A stretch of DNA of 64,000 bases, from contig NZ_JAGGOJ010000011.1 of assembly GCF_018614575.1 (NCBI RefSeq), forward strand, positions 310,001-374,000, written 5' to 3'. Below, in pieces: positions 60,578-64,000 of the stretch. Position 1 is the first letter of the stretch, and the number at the start of each line of letters is the position of its first letter. This stretch comes from Streptomyces sp. ISL-10 (GTDB lineage Bacteria; Actinomycetota; Actinomycetes; Streptomycetales; Streptomycetaceae). The notes under the pieces were generated by a model. That model was not told the origin of the DNA, did no database searches, and saw only the letters and a program-made list of their open reading frames with translations. The translations under genes were made by a program, and so were the position numbers.

Positions 60578-61396
60578 TCAGGCCAGCGGCTCCTGGAGCT
60601 CGGTCACCCACCTCTCCTTGTCCGGCGGGCACTCCACATACACCTCCCTGGCGTACCCGGCCGAGCGGTGCCCGCCCGCCTCGATCCACCGGGCCAGGAT
60701 CTGCGCGGTGGGCACGACCGCGTCCATCGGACCGCGGTGCACGATCGTCGCCGCCCGCTCGACGGCCGGCAGGTCGACGATCGCGAAGTCCCGGCCGGGC
60801 TCCTGGTCGGCGGGGACCGTGCACCCGGCGTGCACCAGGATCGCGCCGTCGCCCTCGGGCGCGTCCTCGTAGTACGCGATACCGGGCCCTGTCGGGGTGA
60901 CGCCCGCCGCCTTCAGCCGGCCGAACAGCTCCTCGTACAGGGGGCTGATCACCGGCCCGATGTGCTCGGGTCCGTAACCGCCGGCGACAGCGGTCAGTTC
61001 CGCGACCCTCACCGCGGGGGTGCTCTTGATGACGACGTCCTGGGTGGGCATGCGGCCCTCGCTCTCGATCGACCGGAGCCTCGCCTCGACCTGCGCCAGC
61101 CTGGCGGCCGCCGCGGCCATCGACTCCTCGAGCTCCGCCCGCCGCAGCGTGAGCATCCCGCGCAGCTCCTCGGTGCTCACCTGCTCCTCGAGGATCTGCC
61201 GCACCTGGTGCAGCGTGAAGCCGAGATCCTTGAGCGCGATGACACGGTTGAGCGTGGCGAGTTGGGCCGCGGAGTAGTAGCGGTAGCCGGTGAAAGGGTC
61301 GGTGTGTTCCGGCCGCAGCAGCCCGATGGCATCGTAGTGACGCAGCATCCGGGCGGACACGCGGCCGTGCCTGGCGAAGTCCCCGATGGTGAACAT
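60578..61396 (-). CDS. MerR-family regulator with GyrI-like effector-binding domain
   Basis: 272 residues. HTH at 1-70: MFTIGDFARHGRVSARMLRH, then YDAIGLLRPEHTDPFTGYRY. A coiled coil (about 75-115) leads to a GyrI-like ligand domain (about 120-270), with GIAYYEDAPEGDGAILVHAG and CPPDKERWVTELQEPL. This architecture (BmrR/TipA type) senses drugs or small molecules. A perfect operator-promoter element lies just before the gene, suggesting autoregulation together with the WYL gene. Confidence 0.93.
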   Translation of the reverse strand: MFTIGDFARHGRVSARMLRHYDAIGLLRPEHTDPFTGYRYYSAAQLATLNRVIALKDLGFTLHQVRQILEEQVSTEELRGMLTLRRAELEESMAAAAARLAQVEARLRSIESEGRMPTQDVVIKSTPAVRVAELTAVAGGYGPEHIGPVISPLYEELFGRLKAAGVTPTGPGIAYYEDAPEGDGAILVHAGCTVPADQEPGRDFAIVDLPAVERAATIVHRGPMDAVVPTAQILARWIEAGGHRSAGYAREVYVECPPDKERWVTELQEPLA

Positions 61397-61406
61397 GACG
61401 TCTCCC

Positions 61407-61437
61407 AGTGCACGGCTTCACATGGTGTGAAGGTCAA
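61407..61437 (-). promoter_or_regulatory. MerR-type operator/promoter of the merR-WYL pair
   Basis: On the minus strand TTGACC (-35) at 61432-61437 is followed 19 bp later by TGCACT as a weak -10 (61407-61412). A perfect 7-bp inverted repeat, CTTCACA-N3-TGTGAAG (61416-61432), fills the spacer. A 19-bp spacer with a central dyad is the hallmark of MerR-activated promoters. The predicted leader is only a few bases to about 10 bases long. Confidence 0.7.
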
Positions 61438-61446
61438 GCATCATGC

Positions 61447-61485
61447 GCGACGGCCCCTGGAGGGCATGCCTCCGGGGGCCGTCGC
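61447..61485. terminator. 17-bp hairpin terminator of aceE
   Basis: Arms 61447-61463 and 61469-61485 pair over 17 positions with one G-U. It is located 10 bp beyond the aceE stop (minus strand) and upstream of the MerR promoter, insulating the two. Confidence 0.75.
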
Positions 61486-61494
61486 GGTCACGTC

Positions 61495-64000
61495 CTACAG
61501 GCCGTAGCGCTCGCGCGCCTCCTTCACGGCCGAGGCCGGGACCTCGCCGCGCCTGGCCAGCTGGGCCAGCGCCGCGACCGTGATCGACTGCGCGTCGACG
61601 CCGAAGTGGCGGCGGGCAGCCTCACGCGTGTCCGACAGGCCGAAGCCGTCGGTGCCGAGCGAGGACCAGTCCTGCTCGACCCACTGGCTGATCTGGTCGG
61701 GCACCTGCCGCATCCAGTCGGAGACCGCGAGCACCGGGCCCGGAGCGCCCTCCAGCGCCTGGGTGACGTACGGGGTGCGCTGCTCGCCGCGGAGCAGGGC
61801 CTCGTCGGCCTCCAGAGCGTCGCGGCGCAGCTCGCCCCACGAGGTCGCGGACCATACGTCGGCGGCGACGTCCCAGTCGTCCGCCAGCAGCTGCTGGGCC
61901 TCGAGCGCCCAGTGGATGGCCGTGCCGGAGGCGAGCAGCTGGAGCCGGGGGGCGTCCGCGCCGGCCGATCCCTCGTTGAAGCGGTACAGGCCCTTGACGA
62001 TGCCCTCCTCGACGCCCTCCGGCATGGCGGGCTGAAGCTTGGGCTCGTTGTAGACCGTCAGGTAGTAGAAGACGTTCTCGGCATCCGGGCCGTACATCCG
62101 GCGCAGACCGTCCTTGACGATCACCGCGATCTCGTACGCGAACGCCGGGTCGTAGTTCAGCGACGCCGGGTTCGTGGCGGCGATCAGGTGCGAGTGGCCG
62201 TCCGCGTGCTGAAGGCCCTCGCCGGTCAGCGTCGTACGGCCCGCCGTCGCGCCCACGATGAAGCCCTTGCCGAGCTGGTCGGCGAGCTGCCACATCTGGT
62301 CGCCGGTCCGCTGCCAGCCGAACATCGAGTAGAAGATGTAGAACGGGATCATCGTCTCGCCGTGCGTCGAATACGACGTCGCGGCGGCGATGAAGTCGGC
62401 CATGGCGCCGGCCTCGGTGATCCCCTCGTTGAGGATCTGGCCGTCCTTGGCCTCCTTGTAGTACATCAGCTGGTCGCGGTCGACCGGCTCGTACGTCTGG
62501 CCCAGCGGCGAGTAGATGCCGGCCGACGGGAACAGCGACTCCATACCGAAGGTGCGGGCCTCGTCCGGGACGATCGGCACCCAGCGCCGGCCGGTCTCCT
62601 TGTCCCGCATCAGGTCCTTGACCAGGCGGACGAACGCCATGGTCGTGGCCATCTCCTGCTTGCCGGACCCCTTGTACAGGGCCTTGAAGGCGCGCTCCTC
62701 CGGCTCGGGCAGCGGGGCCACCGGGTGCACCCGCCGGGCCGGGGCGGGCCCGCCGAGAGCGGCGCGGCGCTCCTGGAGGTAACGGACCTCCGGGGAGTCG
62801 GCGCCCGGGTGGCCGTAAGGCACGACGCCGTCGGTGAAGGCGCTGTCGGCGATCGGGAGCCCGAGCGCATCGCGCATGCCCTTGAACTCGTCGATCGTCA
62901 GCTTCTTCATCTGGTGGTTGGCGTTCTTTGACTCGAAGCCCTTGCCGAGCGTGTAGCCCTTCACCGTCTGCGCGAGGATCACGGTCGGCGCGCCCTTGTG
63001 CGCGAGCGCCGCGCGGTACGCCGCGTACACCTTGCGGGCCTCGTGGCCGCCGCGGGAGGTGTGGAAACACTCGGCGATCTTCGCGTCGGAGAGCAGCTTG
63101 GCCAGCTCGATCAGCGCGGGCTCGGCACCGAAGAAGTGCTCACGGATGTACGCCACGTCGCGGGTCGCGTACGTCTGGAACTGGGCGTCCGGTACCTCGC
63201 GCAGCCGGCGGACCAGCGCGCCGGTGGTGTCGAGCTGGAACAGCTCGTCCCAGGCGGAGCCCCACAGCGATTTGACGACGTTCCAGCCGGCGCCCCGGAA
63301 CTGGGCCTCCAGCTCCTGCACGATCTTGAAGTTGGCGCGGACCGGGCCGTCGAGACGCTGCAGGTTGCAGTTGATCACGAAGGTCAGGTTGTCGAGCCGC
63401 TCGCGCGATGCGAGGGCGAGTGCCGCCGTCGACTCGGGCTCGTCCATCTCGCCGTCGCCGAGGAACGCCCACACGTGGGAGTTCGCCGTGTCCTTGATCC
63501 CGCGGTTGTGGAGATAGCGGTTGAAGCGCGCCTGGTAGATCGCGGAGAGCGGGCCGAGGCCCATCGAGACGGTGGGGAACTCCCACAGCCAGGGCAGCCG
63601 GCGCGGGTGCGGGTAGGAGGGGAGGCCGTTGCCGCCCGCCTCCTGACGGAAGTTGTCGAGGTGCGCTTCGGTGAGACGGCCGTCGAGGAAGGCGCGGGCG
63701 TAGATGCCGGGGGAGGCGTGGCCCTGGATGTAGAGCTGGTCCCCGGAGCCGTCTTCCTTGCCGCGGAAGAAGTGGTTGAAGCCGGTCTCGTAGAGCCAGG
63801 CCGCGGAGGCGAAGGTGGCGATGTGGCCGCCGACGCCGTGCTTGGACCCGCGGGTCACCATGGCGGCCGCGTTCCAGCGGTTCCAGGCGGTGATACGGGC
63901 TTCCATCGCCTCGTCGCCGTCGAAGGAGGGCTCGGCGGAGGTCGGAATGGTGTTGACGTAGTCCGTCTCCAGCAGGCGGGGCAGGGCCACACCGGCCTTC
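61495..64000 (-). CDS. aceE: Pyruvate dehydrogenase E1 component (homodimeric AceE), N-terminus outside window
   Basis: It decarboxylates pyruvate and reductively acetylates the lipoyl domain of E2 with ThDP. 835 residues are visible, starting [20 protein letters not shown] at the window edge; about 70-80 N-terminal residues are missing. Hallmarks: ThDP/Mg motif [20 protein letters not shown] with a matching [10 protein letters not shown] further on, [20 protein letters not shown], and the transketolase-like C-terminal half with [20 protein letters not shown]. It is complete at the C-terminus ([15 protein letters not shown]). It depends on lipoylation supplied by lipB/lipA in this window. In S. 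coelicolor it corresponds to SCO2183. Confidence 0.97.
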   Translation of the reverse strand, partial: KAGVALPRLLETDYVNTIPTSAEPSFDGDEAMEARITAWNRWNAAAMVTRGSKHGVGGHIATFASAAWLYETGFNHFFRGKEDGSGDQLYIQGHASPGIYARAFLDGRLTEAHLDNFRQEAGGNGLPSYPHPRRLPWLWEFPTVSMGLGPLSAIYQARFNRYLHNRGIKDTANSHVWAFLGDGEMDEPESTAALALASRERLDNLTFVINCNLQRLDGPVRANFKIVQELEAQFRGAGWNVVKSLWGSAWDELFQLDTTGALVRRLREVPDAQFQTYATRDVAYIREHFFGAEPALIELAKLLSDAKIAECFHTSRGGHEARKVYAAYRAALAHKGAPTVILAQTVKGYTLGKGFESKNANHQMKKLTIDEFKGMRDALGLPIADSAFTDGVVPYGHPGADSPEVRYLQERRAALGGPAPARRVHPVAPLPEPEERAFKALYKGSGKQEMATTMAFVRLVKDLMRDKETGRRWVPIVPDEARTFGMESLFPSAGIYSPLGQTYEPVDRDQLMYYKEAKDGQILNEGITEAGAMADFIAAATSYSTHGETMIPFYIFYSMFGWQRTGDQMWQLADQLGKGFIVGATAGRTTLTGEGLQHADGHSHLIAATNPASLNYDPAFAYEIAVIVKDGLRRMYGPDAENVFYYLTVYNEPKLQPAMPEGVEEGIVKGLYRFNEGSAGADAPRLQLLASGTAIHWALEAQQLLADDWDVAADVWSATSWGELRRDALEADEALLRGEQRTPYVTQALEGAPGPVLAVSDWMRQVPDQISQWVEQDWSSLGTDGFGLSDTREAARRHFGVDAQSITVAALAQLARRGEVPASAVKEARERYGL

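Overview
The window is chromosomal DNA from a Streptomyces or a very close actinomycete. The coding sequence is extremely GC-rich, many genes start with GTG (one with TTG), and the gene content and order match, from memory, the core region around SCO2183 to SCO2241 of S. coelicolor (aceE, lipB, lipA, DUF4191, RDD, glnA, glnII, glnE, glnA2, nadE). No rRNA, tRNA, CRISPR array, prophage or insertion sequence is visible.

Layout. 1-8.4 kb: the 3' end of a DHA2 efflux pump and its TetR-type regulator, an exo/endonuclease-fold membrane protein, a DHA1 efflux pump, nadE, a CBS-domain protein and a GPP34 protein. 8.4-13.1 kb: a three-gene exported module (hypothetical, DUF3105, DUF305), the glutamine-synthetase-like glnA2 and an orphan MT0933-type antitoxin. 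13.3-18.3 kb: two coupled methyltransferases, a VOC protein, a pyridoxamine-phosphate-oxidase-fold protein and a PIG-L deacetylase. 18.3-19.2 kb is a peculiar low-complexity tract almost devoid of adenine, followed by glnE. 22-31 kb: PAP2 phosphatase, GNAT, TetR, a sigma-like membrane protein, a tyrosine phosphatase and a large Tat-exported GH89 enzyme. 31-40 kb: lipoprotein, DUF1996 protein, GNAT, a two-component system, an epimerase, a PepSY pair and a receiver-less OmpR-type regulator. 40.8-48.2 kb: glnII and glnA, with smaller genes and a decayed MmpS-like gene between them. 48-54 kb: RDD, DUF4191, a small protein, lipA, lipB and an NsdA-like regulator. 54-64 kb: FAD oxidoreductase, a TIGR01777 epimerase with a frameshifted 3' end, GNAT, DUF4240, SDR, WYL and MerR regulators, and the 3' part of aceE.

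How the genes work together. Two themes stand out. The first is nitrogen assimilation: glnA (GSI), glnE (its adenylyltransferase), glnII (GSII) and glnA2 (a gamma-glutamylpolyamine-synthetase-type paralogue) lie within 37 kb, and glnA has a well-formed double GlnR box. The second is lipoate and pyruvate metabolism: lipB and lipA make the lipoyl cofactor, and aceE encodes the first component of a lipoate-dependent dehydrogenase complex.

The window is also rich in tandem repeats, both in coding sequence (the TetR and SDR N-termini, the DUF1996 linker) and in intergenic DNA (6.7, 18.6, 26.9, 39.6 and 42.2 kb). It carries two probable frameshift events (46.4 kb and 56.36 kb).
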